A stretch of 64,000 bases of DNA, taken from the NCBI GenBank assembly GCA_002104985.1, contig MCGO01000020.1, positions 62,001 to 126,000 of the forward strand, in the 5' to 3' direction. The notes under the pieces were generated by a model that saw only the letters and a list, made by a program, of their open reading frames with translations, was not told the DNA's origin and made no database searches. Numbering within the stretch: the stretch's first letter is position 1; each line of letters opens with the position of its first letter. The stretch comes from Rhizoclosmatium globosum. Its lineage: Eukaryota; Chytridiomycota; Chytridiomycetes; Chytridiales; Chytriomycetaceae. This document shows, one piece after another, positions 10,074 to 21,836 of this stretch. Both the position numbers and the translations under genes were made by a program.

Positions 10074-11958
10074 TTATTCTGTCTTTTCTTTTTTTCCCCT
10101 TCCCTTCATTTGAGCAATCTTTTTCTTGACCTCCGCCGCAATCGTCTGCAACAATGGTACTGAAAGAACTTTCAGTCATTTTCTCATACTAGAGGAATTG
10201 AAATAGAAAACTCACCTCCAACCGGCAAAAACAAGGGCAAATAAACCGCCAACTTGTGCTCATCTGGGAAATACAACAAACTAACCATCGTAGGGTCAAA
10301 GAACGCCCGTTCCGCAGCCCCAATAGCAACCTTGGACGCCGCCAAAGCCTCATCCGCATCCAAAGTCTCATACACTCTCTCAACAGCCCCCAAAGAAACC
10401 GCAACCTCATCACGAATGTGATCCAACACAACCATATTCTCCAACGACTCAATCATATTCACAAGCGAATTCAGCGTCGACACGGCTGAAACCGTGTTCT
10501 GGAGGGTAGTAAGACGCGTGAGTCTATCCAACTCCCATTTCGTGATTCCATCGCGTGGGGAACCATCGTATCGGAACGTGAAGCCAGGGAGGAGGGATTC
10601 GGCTTTCGCAAGAGTGACTTCTTTGACACCGAGGAGGCCTCGGAGTTGGGCGAGGAAGGTGGACATGCTAGGTTCCAAGTCCTGAACTGAGAGTTGGAGC
10701 GTGTTTGCGCCGTTACTGCGTTTTACAATGCGTGCGTCTTTGTGGTCGGGGTTGTGGATCACGACTCCGCCCCATTGTGGGATACTGAAGGCGTTTGTGT
10801 TTGTGAACTCGCCGTTCTCGTCTGCGATTCTTAATGGGGTTTGAGACTCTGTTGGGACGTAGAGGACAAAGTTGATTGGAGGAGATGTTGAGACGCTGGA
10901 ACCTCCAAAACTCCATTCAGCGTTGTTGAGGAAGTGAGGCAGGTGGTATGGGTACAGAATGTTTGTTTGCTTTCCAGAAATGGTAAGAACGGACGGGTTG
11001 ATGGCAAGAGTTGTGTAATATTGAGTTTGCGAGTTGATGTTCAAAGTGTACAGTTTGGAGACATGATCAGTGAATGGTTTGATGTATTCTGGCTCGGATA
11101 CATTAGTAGTCTACCCAGAATCACATTTAAAAACTCTTTACCGTGAATAGCTTCCTGAATATTCCAGTCTACAAGCAACGATGTAGGGTCTGCATTAAGC
11201 AGGTTGAACATTACGTGATAATCAGTCGAGAACTTGACTTTTCGCATACTGTTTGCATCCTAACCAAACGTGTCAGTGTGTTGCAGATACCCTAAATAAA
11301 GTACATACATTTCCAATTGTACCCGACTGAACAGCTCTGAAATCAGCCTTTTCAGGCAAGAACAGACCACCAATGACAGTAACAATCTGACGTTCAATAC
11401 TCTCCACATCACTACATGCAACATTTGTCCTCAAAGCCGCACTTCGATCAGCAGAAAGAACGACGCTTCCTTCGCCCTTCAAAGCCTTTGCTCCACACGA
11501 AACTGTGAGTGAATAAACACCGTTTCTTGTTGGCCCTGGAACCAAAACTCAGTCTTCACACCAAACAAGATTCAAGCTGTACCTTTCCCATCGTCGAATT
11601 CAAACGAGAATCCAAGTGCGTTATCGTCAAAGAGAGAGTCCAACTGTTGCTTTAATTTCGGAACCAATGCACCTGTGTTAAAGGCAGTTCCATCTTCCGC
11701 ATTCACTGTCAAATGGATTCGAGTTGCGAATTTCTTGGTTAAAATGAGTAAGTGATTTGATGAAGGGGGGCAAATGGTTGGTTTAATGCTCACAAGGTGC
11801 TTTTGCGATGAAGCCAATTGCCTGACTTCAGCAACGGGAAGAGCAGCTCGGTGAACTTGAGTTGTGTAGAACCAGACGGGAATAAAGACAACAATCCAGG
11901 CACAGAGCGAAATGACTGTCTGCCATTTGGCCCGAGTATGTTGGATATCAACTGACAT
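10074..11958 (-). CDS. GPI17: GPI transamidase subunit PIG-S (GPI17)
   Basis: Subunit of the ER transamidase that attaches GPI anchors to proteins. Five exons, 11958-11583, 11535-11309, 11259-11142, 11088-10216 and 10159-10074, give 559 residues, close to the 555 of human PIG-S. An N-terminal membrane helix (VISLCAWIVVFIPVWFYTT) is followed by the family's VHRAALP motif. The lumenal part includes EAIHEYIKPF across an exon join, NFVLYVP, FSIPQWGGVVIHNP, and an alpha-helical end with a second hydrophobic stretch (VYLPLFLPVG) and a Lys-rich tail. All four splice joins keep frame and family sequence, and no frameshift is present. It presumably serves clients such as the aspartyl protease at the left end of this window. 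Confidence 0.92.
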
Positions 11959-12071
11959 TGGATTTGAGTAGAAAATCAATCAATACAGGAAAGAGTACAT
12001 ATAATTCTATTTAATATCCAATTCAATTATCTGACCTCCGTCTCTTTTACCCTTTTCCTTCCCAGTACACT

Positions 12072-15000
12072 TTACTCCTCCTTCAAAGAACGCTTCACAG
12101 CTGGGAAGATACCCGGAATCTCAAACCGAGGAATGTCAAACACAGCTTGAATTGGAGACGACATATTCACAGTGAACGAGATCTTCTCCAAGATTGCGAT
12201 ATGCTTCGCCTTCACAACTCCACCACCAACATTCTTGACATCCAACAAAGGACGTGAATCCACATCCGGAAGCTCCTTATACAAAAACTCAAACAACTTC
12301 TTTCCAGCCTGAACAACCGACTCCTGCGTCTCCACAAATCCTGGCGTCTTTGGCGTCATTTTGTTCAACACCCTCAACGCATTTCGGAACGACACTGCCT
12401 CTTTCGATTCACGGAACGTAACAAGCTGCGCCATATCCAGTCTCGCCAACTCAAACACTCGAATCTGCCCCGCATTCAAGTAATCAAGAATCTCCGTCTG
12501 CTCCACGCCGTCGTTTTCAGCAAGCGACGGTTTAATCACTTCCACAAGCTCCATTTCATTGTCGTCTGCGCACATGGAGAAGGAGAAGGTCAAAGGCATA
12601 TTTAAGAGGTATGGGGAATCCGCCACGAGTTTCAACAAGTCTGCGTACTTCAACCTATCTTTTTGGAATATAGCTCGACATTTCATGACGTATTGTGCCT
12701 TTTCCCTGATTTCAGGTGTAGCTTCAGGACTTAACCACGCTGTCATGTGTTTCTTTTCGAACGCGGCCATCGACAACCCATCTTCGAACAAGTCTCCAAA
12801 ATCGTACAACTTGGAACGTGTGAGGTAACTGTCGGAAAGACATAGCTCAGAAAAAGACTTCATGGCAGAGTAAACGAGATGACGAGGATCTTCCTCTGGG
12901 ATGCCAACCACGTTCGTCAAGTTCAGCAAGCGGCGAGGGTAATTCGATCCAATCGCGTTGTAATCGTACCAGTAGATCAAGTGAGGATGTGCTTGGTAAA
13001 ATGCATCAATCTTGGCGATGAACTCGTCTGGGATGATCTCTGCCAGGAATCCGACCATGTTGACTTGACAGTTCAAGCGATACGCCATAATTGGATTAGG
13101 ACTTGCGCGAATATCAAGCGTGAAAGTCTTGACAGTTTCCTTCCCATCCGCTTGCTTCTCTTTTACTTTGCAAACTTGAGAAAGTGGAAGCAACGGACGC
13201 AAGAAACACAGAATCTCAGTTCTCAATGAACCCTCGGAATCAAACAAGACCTCCGTAATGAGGGACCGGTTATTGAAATAGTTTGGCGCAAAGGCGACGT
13301 AGTCTCCAACCAATAAAGCTCGATTCAGGTGCGCCCTCAACAAACTTGCATTCGAGAAACCGTTGTGGAGTACGACCGTGTTATCAAACGCTGGAATAGA
13401 AACCAAGAGATCGTTTTCAGTAACTGGACCAGGAACATGCGCAACGGACTTGACGGGAACAATGTCAATTTTACGGGTGCTCAGCAGTTCGGTCGTGAAC
13501 TCGATACCGGTAGAATCACCAGCAAGAATAGCAGTATCCTTTGCATCTTGCAATCGAATCGTCGCCTCCTTCTCCAATCCAATTGCATCCAACACAACGG
13601 CGTAAACAATCAACAGCTTATACGCACTGAAAAAGTCTCTCGAGTCCGTAAAGAGTCTACGTCTCATTAAAATCGCTTCACGAATAGTCTCAAGAGCATC
13701 CTTCAACCGATGCGCTTTCACAAACTTGCTACTCTTACGCGCAAGATTGATGATACGCACTTCGTTTGTAATAATTTCCTGGGAATTCGTGCTGATTGTC
13801 AACGCAGTGCCCAAATTCGTTGCGACAAAGTCAACAGGATCAGCCTCTCGTTGACCCGCATTCGAAAGTCTTCTGAAATGTTGAGTAAACAGTGCCAGGA
13901 GAGATACGGACTTTATGGTGGGAGAAGCTGGAACTCCAGTGCCGTACCCAACAAGCAACTTCTCAACGTCCGCTGTTGGTAACTTGGCTTCTTGACACAA
14001 GTCATGAATCGTGAGGACAGCGCGCAAAGATCCGACATAGTTGATTGCCCATTGATTCAAACGCTCTTCAATCGTCTTGTCAGAGGAATTGATGGTGCCC
14101 ACCATACTTCCACGAATAACTTGGAATCTCTCTGTACCGAGCTTCTCGCGGAAAGCAGGGAAACAATCTGGCTCTGCGTCAGACTCTCTGAGAAGCCAGC
14201 GGATATTTGCTACATCCGCCGACGAAATGATTCGAATGTAGTTTGGATGAGTTGCCAAGTCAGTTCCACTGAACCCAAGGAACGTCATTGTAGTTCTGCG
14301 AAGCAACAGATTCAACACACTCGTAACAAACGATGGAAGACCTGTCAATCCATTAGAGTCAATAAAGTAATAAAAAACCAAACTCCCTCACCTTGCAACC
14401 TCTGCCTCTCCGTATCAATACAACTCTTTGCATCCTTACAATCCCCATGAATCTTAAACAAAAACACAACCTGCCCCGCTCCCAACGCAACCGTAAAATA
14501 CTTCAAGAACGTAGAAAACGCAGGCCCATTCGCAACAACAACCAAAACAGGTTTCCCACTCATATTCCCTTCCATCAACCCAGCCCCAAGTTCCCCCACA
14601 TCCCCCAACCAGACAACATTCCCTCCAAGCTCCGTATACGCATTCTCAATAGCGTCATCAAAGTTTGTCGTCACGATGGCGGGACACACGCCGCTCATCA
14701 ATTCACGTGCAAGCCACGTGTGCACAGAATTAGGACGCACACCGCGGAATACCTGGACAACCTCCAAATACGAGATTCCAAGTCTCCGTGCCATTGTTTC
14801 CGTTGTTGCGAATGTTGTGAATGTTCCATCGCTGATTTGGGCGAGGACTGTGTCGACGCATTTTGAGACGTGGGCGGCGGTTGTTGGGTTTGCGGTTGTT
14901 GCGGCTGTGCGGAGGGCGTTGATGATGAGCTTTATGAAGGGGATCCAAGGTGGCAGTGAGGATGGCGTGAAGAGTGAGATTGCAGCACCTTGTTTATTGT

Positions 15001-15156
15001 GTGTGGGGTGGATTAAGTTAGATTATGAGAGTGGTTTCTGTGGGAAGAGAGGGTTGTACCTGCGAAGTAAGTGATTTGATCCTTTGATCGAATGTCTTGG
15101 ATAGCGTCAATGGCTCGAGGGGACAGTGGTATCTTGGATGGTGGTTGATCACTCAT
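12072..15156 (-). CDS. SIR2-like NAD-binding domain protein with helical-repeat C-terminus
   Basis: Exons 15156-15060, 14988-14392 and 14341-12072 give 987 residues without a frameshift. The first third is a SIR2-like (SIR2_2) fold: YFAGAAIS at 30-37 for the nucleotide loop, TTNFDDAIE at 139-147 with the conserved Asn, KIHGD with His213 in the catalytic position, and GFSGTD at 254-259. No Zn-binding Cys tetrad is visible, so it resembles the NAD-hydrolysing immune SIR2 group more than histone deacetylases. Residues about 430-540 look like TPR/HEAT helices (KAHRLKDALETIREAI). The remaining 450 residues match nothing I know. Relatives of this fold in bacterial defence proteins and fungal NLRs deplete NAD to kill infected or heterokaryotic cells; that role here is inferred. 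No NACHT or NB-ARC P-loop was seen. Confidence 0.75.
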
Positions 15157-15460
15157 TTCTTGTCTGATTTGTTGACCTAGAAAGTGGTTGTTGTTGGATC
15201 AGTTCACAGGGGACTATGTTAAGTCAGGCAAGTGGGTCAATCACAGACAGTTTCATAATCCACATCCACACGAACTACAAAGCGACCTTCAAAGCCTCCC
15301 TTCATCAATAAGTAGATCAAATCCAAACATGAAAGGACTGAGAGTTCAGTGGGGTATGGCGCACTTACCAATTTGGAAGACACTTTTTGAAACAGACAGT
15401 TGGCTTGGCTCCAAATGAAATAACAAAAACCATAGACACAAACACCAAGTCTGTATTATT
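15157..15460. other. promoter region of the SIR2-like gene
   Basis: A 304-nt spacer between the 5' end of the SIR2-like gene and the 3' end of the PAS-GATA gene, both on the minus strand. No further gene is seen. An open frame on the plus strand here has no motif. Confidence 0.4.
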
Positions 15461-17434
15461 TTATTGCTTCCTCGATGAACTACGTGTCCCAGCCGCAGCC
15501 CCTCCAAACTGATTCTGAAAAGCTTCCAGGCCAGCTAGGAATCCTCCAGCTGGATACCAGCTCCCTTCAGATTCGTTTGATCCTGCAGACATGCTTCCAT
15601 CGTATTGATACATTTGTTGCTGGTTTATAGCAGAGTATTGCTGCTGTTGTAGTTGCTGCTGCTGTAGTTGCTGTTGCTGTTGGAGTTGAACGGAAGGTGG
15701 AATGGATGACGAAGAAGACGAAGCCTTCTTAGATGCCGGTGGTGCTGCAGGAGGTAGAGTTGACGATGCACTCTGTTCTTTGAGGGCTTGTTTCTTTTGT
15801 TTCTGTTGGTGCTTCGAATATGCAAGACCGCACGCGTTACAAAGTCTGTCCAGATTTCGATGAGTATAAAACTATAATAACTGAAAGATACACACGTTTT
15901 CGGTCCAAGTGGGCCTTTCCGCCATTCAGGTGAAGTTGTTGATCCACATTGACGACAATACAGTTCGTCCACAGGTACTTTTACCCTCTACAGACATTAA
16001 GTTAGCTGTAAAATAAAAGATCCTTGTCACAGCACCTTGTTAGAGGCCTTCTTTCCAGACTCCTTCCCGGCAGCCCCAGAAACAGATTCCCTCTTCCCCG
16101 TCCCTGTCCCTGTCCCTGAAGCAGAAGGAACAACAGGAGAAGTACCATCAAAACTACTCATGGGCTGCATAGGCATCTGATACTGCATAGAAGACGACTC
16201 CCCACCACCATTGAAAAAGTCATTCGACCCACCGCCACCACCACCACCACCGCCATTGGTACCATTAAAATCCCCCAAAATATTATAATTAACCAATCCA
16301 CTAGCCTCCATCTCTACATCTTCCAACCTCTTCTTCCCTTTCCCTTTATCATTCGGGTCCACACCAGCAAACACGTTCATTGAAGTCGGGAGAGCGGAAG
16401 CGTTTCCCCAGGATGTACTACCCTCCAATTCACGTAGGAGTTGGACAGCAGCGGCTGTCTTTTCTGCAATGGTGGGACCACTGTCGAATGTTGGGGTTGT
16501 GTGTTGCATTTGAGCTGAGACTTTGTTTTTCACGGCTTCGTTGAGTGCGTGTTTGAGTTGTAGGTTTTGAATTCGGAGAGTGTGGATTGTGTCGATTGGA
16601 TTGGGACTATTAATTAGAGGTTAGAACGCCATTCTTAAAAACAGGCAGACAGAGGACGTATTTTCTGTGCCCTTATTTTCCTCAAATAGAATGAGCTCCG
16701 CTCATGAATTCTTCGCTTCGCTTAGGCCTTCAGATTCATCCCCGCAAACTGTAAAACTCACTTGTACACCCGCGCAACCAATAAAGCATGTGTAGACTCA
16801 TTCACCAAATTAAGAGAAGTAGGAGCAATCCACTCCGCATCTAAATCCATCAAAACGTATTCCCCAACCCTATCCATCCTTGTAACTCTACAATAAACCG
16901 ACTTTTTCGTCTTTTCCGCCTTTGCAGCTTCAATCACAGCAATAACGAGCGAAGAATCATCAGGATGTAAGATTGTTGAGAGTTTCTTTCTGTGAAGGGA
17001 GGCCGGAGTGCAACTGAAACCGAGAGTGAGTGCATGTAACTTGTAAGTGAGAGAAAGGGGAGTAAGTTAAAGCGACGCACCGAATGACACGCATACACGA
17101 AGGAGCAATGTAGTTGATCTGCAGCTCTGAGAAGTTTGAGCTGTTCAACTGGGGCTCTGCGACCACGAGCAGATCCGTCTTTTCCTGGACAAGGCGACCA
17201 AGGGCCTCGGCTGTTCCCGTGAACTTGTTTTGTTTTAGTTTTGTTTAAACAAGTGGAAAAAGAGAACAAAACCTGGGCCAGAACAGCGGCAACGTGGCGT
17301 GAGTTTTCTGGGTCTTTGTCTTTGTCTTTGTCGCCCTTGGTTGAGGCTCCGTCGTTCGATGTGTAGGCTGGCGGGATTGGTGGGCCGGACGACGAGGCGA
17401 GAAGCCGCGATGTGGCGATGTTGGTTGGATTCAT
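15461..17434 (-). CDS. wc-2: PAS-GATA transcription factor, white-collar-2 type
   Basis: Six exons, 17434-17273, 17223-17081, 17013-16762, 16606-16036, 15987-15896 and 15845-15461, give 534 residues. Residues about 55-185 form one PAS domain (LQINYIAPSCMRVIRCTPAS, then LHPDDSSLVIAVIEAAKAEK). A low-complexity linker with a (G)9 run and a basic patch follows. The GATA finger [32 protein letters not shown] (split at 18 residues by an exon join) has the C-X2-C-X18-C-X2-C spacing and the [18 protein letters not shown] signature of WC-1/WC-2. One PAS plus one finger and a polyGln tail fit WC-2, which pairs with WC-1 to drive blue-light transcription. No LOV cysteine motif is present, so it is not itself the photoreceptor. 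The 155-nt third intron holds a GC-rich palindrome near 16690-16725. Confidence 0.88.
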
Positions 17435-17689
17435 CGTTTGTTGTGACTGTGTGGTGGTCGGATTTCAAATTTGGTAAAAGAAGTTTGATGCCATTAATTG
17501 TATCAGAAAATAATAAGAGAAAGAGAGAAAGTAATGGAATCATTGGGTTTGATTCCGCAGCCATTATTAGCAAGTCATTGTGTACATTCCTCTGGATTAT
17601 TATTGCCCGATCCTTTCAATTGTTTATAAACCCATCAATGTACATCTTTTGGAAGAAAGCATTATCGTATCGATCTAACATTCGTTTAA

Positions 17690-18294
17690 TCATGGTTTTC
17701 GCGCACTCTGGAGTTTTTCTACAAGATGGACGAGTGTGCTTTGAATAATTTGGCGTTACGAGAAGCGGCAAGACAGGACGACGTTAATGTTGTCAGTGTA
17801 CTTTTATCTGATGACCGTGTTGATCCGCTGGATGGTGGATACGACTGTGCATTGTATGTGGCTGTTCGATGTGTGTATCAAGCGTCAGCGCGATTAATTA
17901 TCAATGATAGACGGTTGGCGGAACGTAGGAAAGACTATGGATTGATATTAGATGCCTTTGAGAGCGGCGAAACGGAGTTGCTTAAGTTGTTTCACGAAAT
18001 GGGTGATTTCACAACAAAAACTTTGTGAACTATATCGCTGGTCCCCGATGTTCATACCAAAACCATTCTCATGTATTGGAGCATTTCCATAAGCGGGAAA
18101 TTATATCATCAGTACCAGAAGAATTGAGAGAATACGTCAATGTCGTCCAGAAAGCATTGTCAGTTTTGGTATTTTGGATGACCCTCTTGGTTCCAACCGA
18201 ACAAAGTTTAAAACATCTTGTCGAATTGGAATTCTTTTACGGCATTAGCATCTTGATTCTTACCAGGTATAATCTCTTGGTCGTTTATAAATAA
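17690..18294 (+). pseudogene. decayed ankyrin-repeat gene fragment
   Basis: A 5'-truncated, frameshifted copy of the C-terminal third of the neighbouring F-box/ankyrin gene. It starts out of frame (VFLQDGRV), shifts to NNLALREAARQDDVNVVSVL, and keeps LLSDDRVDPLDGGYDCALY and LILDAFESGETELLKLF. After a stop at 18026-18028 it continues in another frame (NYIA, VPEELREYVNVVQKALSVL) that matches the neighbour's end. There is no F-box. The intact copy begins 68 nt downstream, so this looks like the residue of a tandem duplication. Confidence 0.75.
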
Positions 18295-18361
18295 ATCCGT
18301 AGTTCTTTCTTTTGAAGAACCCCAATTATCCCTCAATCAACAAGTACCTTCAAGTCCGTCA

Positions 18362-19873
18362 ATGACAAGGAAAGCAACCCTCTTCTTGCTCCCAACTGAA
18401 ATCAGAGAATTGATCCTTCTCTGGCTCCCAATTGATAAGCATCTCGTCTCTGTTGGCTTTGCATCCAAACACCTCTTTTACTCCTTACTCTTCCACTCTC
18501 CAAAATTCGCACGCCGTCACATAGCCTCAGACTTCAAGCAGTCAAAGATTCGCTGCTTTGTTACTTATGGATCTGTACTGAACAACCCACGAACATACTT
18601 TCCACATCCTATCAAGATATACCGGTGCTTGCACCTTCCCCTCACCTACCACTCTATTCTACTTCATCGATTACTGCAATCTTCAAGTGATCGAAAATTC
18701 CATGCAATCCGTCAGTCCTTTAAACAAATTGCGAAATGTCTCGAGGTTGACAAAGTTCTTGCCTTGCTTCTCAAAGACCCAACATTTGATCCACGTAACC
18801 ATTCCAGTATTCTATTCCAATGGATTAATTCTGAAAAGGATGTCAATACCTTTCTCCTACTCTACAATGATGGCCGTGTCGATCCAATTATCGAGAATCA
18901 AGACGCATTCTTTGTATTAGGAGGATTCAACTCTGCAGAAGTTGTTTCTCGCTTCTTCAAAGATCCCCGAATCAATCCATCGAAAGACTCAAACGAAGCC
19001 CTCCAAAATGCATGCATGCTTGACTTCAAAACTACAATATCCCTCCTACTCCAAGACCCACGAGTCGACCCAACAAGAGCTCTGTGCACCGCGCTCCAAA
19101 GATATCAAATCCAAATGTTCAGCTTCATATTCAAGAACCCATATATAAATCCTTCTCCATTGTTGGACCCCATCTTCAACACCATGTCAATCTGCATCTG
19201 TGAGCCCATCAACTTTCTGAAACTGATTCTCGCGGATGAACGCGTGGGCCCGTCTTTACGTGACTGCATGGCTTTGATACAAATGGCGAAAGTTGGTTTC
19301 GAGGATTCTGTTCGATTGTTGTTGGACGATGGTCGTGTTGATGTGAGCAACATGAATAACCTGGCGCTGCGGAATGCAGTGAGTCGTAACAATAGTAATA
19401 TCGTACAGATACTTCTCGCGAATGACCGCGTCGATCCGTTGGATGGCGGCGACGACTGCGCTTTATATTTGGCGATTCGGGCGCAGAACTGGACATGTGC
19501 AGAGTTGTTATTGGATGATAGACGGCTTGTTGAACAACGAAAGAACTATGAGCTGATTTTGGATGCTTTTGAGAGAAAGAGGGCGGAGATACTCATGTAT
19601 TTTCTGAAAATGGAGGGCTTTGCTGTGAAGAATAATCAGACTTTCATGGGATTTGTTGATTGGTCACCACTCTCTGTCTGTTTCAATTATTTGGCTATGT
19701 TTGAAACATTTCAGGCATGGCAAATCCAGACTTCTCGGATGGAGGAATTGAAAGTACATGTGGATTCTTTGGAGGTGATGTTCAAGGTTTTGAGGGACCC
19801 GCTTGAATCCAGTAGAGCAAAGTTTCGAGCCATATTGACGAGTTGGAAGTCTATTTGTGAATTGGCTGATTGA
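18362..19873 (+). CDS. F-box and ankyrin-repeat protein 1
   Basis: Intronless, 503 residues. The N-terminus LFLLPTEIRELILLWLPIDK is an F-box. Residues about 130-400 hold ankyrin-like repeats of a distinctive type, each with an LL(L)xDxRVDP turn (KDPTFDPRN, NDGRVDPII, QDPRVDPTRA, ANDRVDPLDGGDDCALYLA). The C-terminal 100 residues are helical. By family, the F-box recruits Skp1-cullin and the repeats select a target for ubiquitination; the target is unknown. It is followed by a close paralogue on the same strand after 67 nt and preceded by a decayed copy, so the locus is a tandem family. Confidence 0.85.
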   Translation: MTRKATLFLLPTEIRELILLWLPIDKHLVSVGFASKHLFYSLLFHSPKFARRHIASDFKQSKIRCFVTYGSVLNNPRTYFPHPIKIYRCLHLPLTYHSILLHRLLQSSSDRKFHAIRQSFKQIAKCLEVDKVLALLLKDPTFDPRNHSSILFQWINSEKDVNTFLLLYNDGRVDPIIENQDAFFVLGGFNSAEVVSRFFKDPRINPSKDSNEALQNACMLDFKTTISLLLQDPRVDPTRALCTALQRYQIQMFSFIFKNPYINPSPLLDPIFNTMSICICEPINFLKLILADERVGPSLRDCMALIQMAKVGFEDSVRLLLDDGRVDVSNMNNLALRNAVSRNNSNIVQILLANDRVDPLDGGDDCALYLAIRAQNWTCAELLLDDRRLVEQRKNYELILDAFERKRAEILMYFLKMEGFAVKNNQTFMGFVDWSPLSVCFNYLAMFETFQAWQIQTSRMEELKVHVDSLEVMFKVLRDPLESSRAKFRAILTSWKSICELAD

Positions 19874-19940
19874 ATTAGTACTAATTACGAATAAACTTTG
19901 CGAAGTATACTGATTAAATTCGTCAGCCAAAGAAAACACA

Positions 19941-21650
19941 ATGATGGATGCACCATCCACAAGTTTGGTGACCATCTACTCACTGCCAACTGAGATCCGC
20001 GAAGAGATCCTGATTCACCTTCCAATTGATTCAAGGCTGAAGCAAGTCGCCCTTGTTTCAAAAGCCCTGTTCACCCAATCGCTCTTGTTCTCGCCCGAAT
20101 TCGCCCGAAAGCACTTGGCACTTGACAAGGCACGCACACCAAAAGCAGACTGTATTTGGAGCTATCTCTCGCTGTCAAACATGATCAAGGACAACACACT
20201 CGTCAGCGAATTAAGCCCGAACCAGTCCTGGCTCAAGCTCCCTTTCTTTTACAAACTGAATATCTTGCGCTGTCAACTCGAATCGAAAAACTGTGCAAAT
20301 CATACGGTCCTTCGCAGGATCGGTCGGAGTTCCTGCGGGTCTGACTCATCCACCTTATTATCAACCTTGATCAAAGATGCCTCCTTCGACCCTACCTGCA
20401 GATCAAATCGTGCTCTTTTGTGGACTTGTATGAACGACGATGTTAACTCAGTGCGCATTCTGTTGGCAGATCCACGTGTTGATCCTGGAGGCAATCACAA
20501 AGCCTTTCTTGCTGCGTGTGCAAACTCCAGTGTCAATACTATAAAGCTTATGTTGACAGATCCCAGAATTGACCCAACCTTTGAATCGAACGGTGCATTG
20601 AGTTTAGCTTGTCGCACCGCCACAGTCGAAACGGTTCAATTACTCTTGGAAGACTCCCGAATTGACCCAACAATCAATACAAATCTGTTTAGAATAGCTG
20701 TAGAGCAGAGGGATGGATGTCTCGTGGACCTATTGCTTCGTGATGGACGGTGTGATCCAGCAAAACAGAATAATCAAGCATTACTCGTTGCATCCCAAAC
20801 AAACAATGAAGTTGTTGTGTCAATGTTACTCAAAGATCCTCGAGTGGATCCAATGGATGGTGAATGTGCTGCATTACGTGAAGCAGCAAGAAATGGACTT
20901 CTCGAAGTGGTTCAAATACTACTCGCAGATCCTCGCGTAGATCCAGGATCTTTTGATAACATTGTCTTGCGGAACGCTTTAGAACTGATTGACGAGGATT
21001 TGGCTGGATACACTGTTCTCAAACTGCTCTTGCAAGACAGTCGGGTGGACCCAACGTCGAGAAACTCGGAAGTGGTGCGGAATATGGTCAGGGGCGGTCA
21101 TTTGAAGTCTGTCGCTTTATTATTGAAAGATGGACGCGCAGATCCATCTGCAATGGAGAATGCGGCTCTGAAATTAGCTATTGATGGGATCGATGTTGAA
21201 ATGCTTCGTGTGCTTCTATCAGACGATCGTGTGGATCCTTTGGGTGGACAAGTTAGCGCTGTCGAGACTGCTCTGACATCTGGAAACGTGGAAATGATTC
21301 AAGCGATAATGGCAGACAGACGAGTTATGAATCGCTCAAGGGGATACAGCTTAATTCTTGAGTATTATGAGGCTGGTAAATTAGATTTAGTTACACGACT
21401 CATCAAGTTTCATGGCATCGAGATTGTGGGCTGGAACCCAATCAGTTTGCTTGATTATTGTGTTTCCTTTGAGACAAGTGGATCATTTCCTAACAGAATA
21501 GAAGAACCGGTGGCAAATGTGATTGAGGAGGGATTAAATATGTTGAAAAGCTGGAATGTGGATCTACTCAAGGACCGTTCAAAAGCCTTCCGTCTTTTAT
21601 TGATAAACTGGAAATCTATTGCAACGAGACTGGAAAATGCACACCAATAA
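19941..21650 (+). CDS. F-box and ankyrin-repeat protein 2
   Basis: Intronless, 569 residues, paralogue of the gene just upstream. F-box: SLPTEIREEILIHLPIDSRL. From about residue 140 there are about ten repeats of 32-36 residues with the DPRVDP turn (LLADPRVDPGG, MLTDPRIDPTF, LLEDSRIDPTI, LLKDPRVDPMDG, LLADPRVDPGS, LLQDSRVDPTS). The last repeat (LLSDDRVDPLGG) and the C-terminal LLINWKSIATRL match the paralogue. The repeats are clean and regular, with no frameshift. A substrate adaptor of an SCF ligase is the family expectation. Confidence 0.87.
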   Translation: MMDAPSTSLVTIYSLPTEIREEILIHLPIDSRLKQVALVSKALFTQSLLFSPEFARKHLALDKARTPKADCIWSYLSLSNMIKDNTLVSELSPNQSWLKLPFFYKLNILRCQLESKNCANHTVLRRIGRSSCGSDSSTLLSTLIKDASFDPTCRSNRALLWTCMNDDVNSVRILLADPRVDPGGNHKAFLAACANSSVNTIKLMLTDPRIDPTFESNGALSLACRTATVETVQLLLEDSRIDPTINTNLFRIAVEQRDGCLVDLLLRDGRCDPAKQNNQALLVASQTNNEVVVSMLLKDPRVDPMDGECAALREAARNGLLEVVQILLADPRVDPGSFDNIVLRNALELIDEDLAGYTVLKLLLQDSRVDPTSRNSEVVRNMVRGGHLKSVALLLKDGRADPSAMENAALKLAIDGIDVEMLRVLLSDDRVDPLGGQVSAVETALTSGNVEMIQAIMADRRVMNRSRGYSLILEYYEAGKLDLVTRLIKFHGIEIVGWNPISLLDYCVSFETSGSFPNRIEEPVANVIEEGLNMLKSWNVDLLKDRSKAFRLLLINWKSIATRLENAHQ

Positions 21651-21836
21651 TAGCGGTGGATTATGTTTCAAAGAGAGACCAATAAAGTTTGTGTTTGGTG
21701 ATTTTTCATTTTCGTGGGGAGCGCCAGCGCTGTCTTGGCAAGCGCTCACGAAAAAACCCAATCAAAAAGGAGCCAGACCTTCCATTCAGCCTTCAACAAA
21801 TCTTTTCCTCACAAGTTCACAAGTTCTAAACAACAA

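Noticed and set aside
16680..16735. GC-rich palindrome as a mobile element
   Set aside because: It lies inside a normal intron, occurs once and has no flanking duplication.
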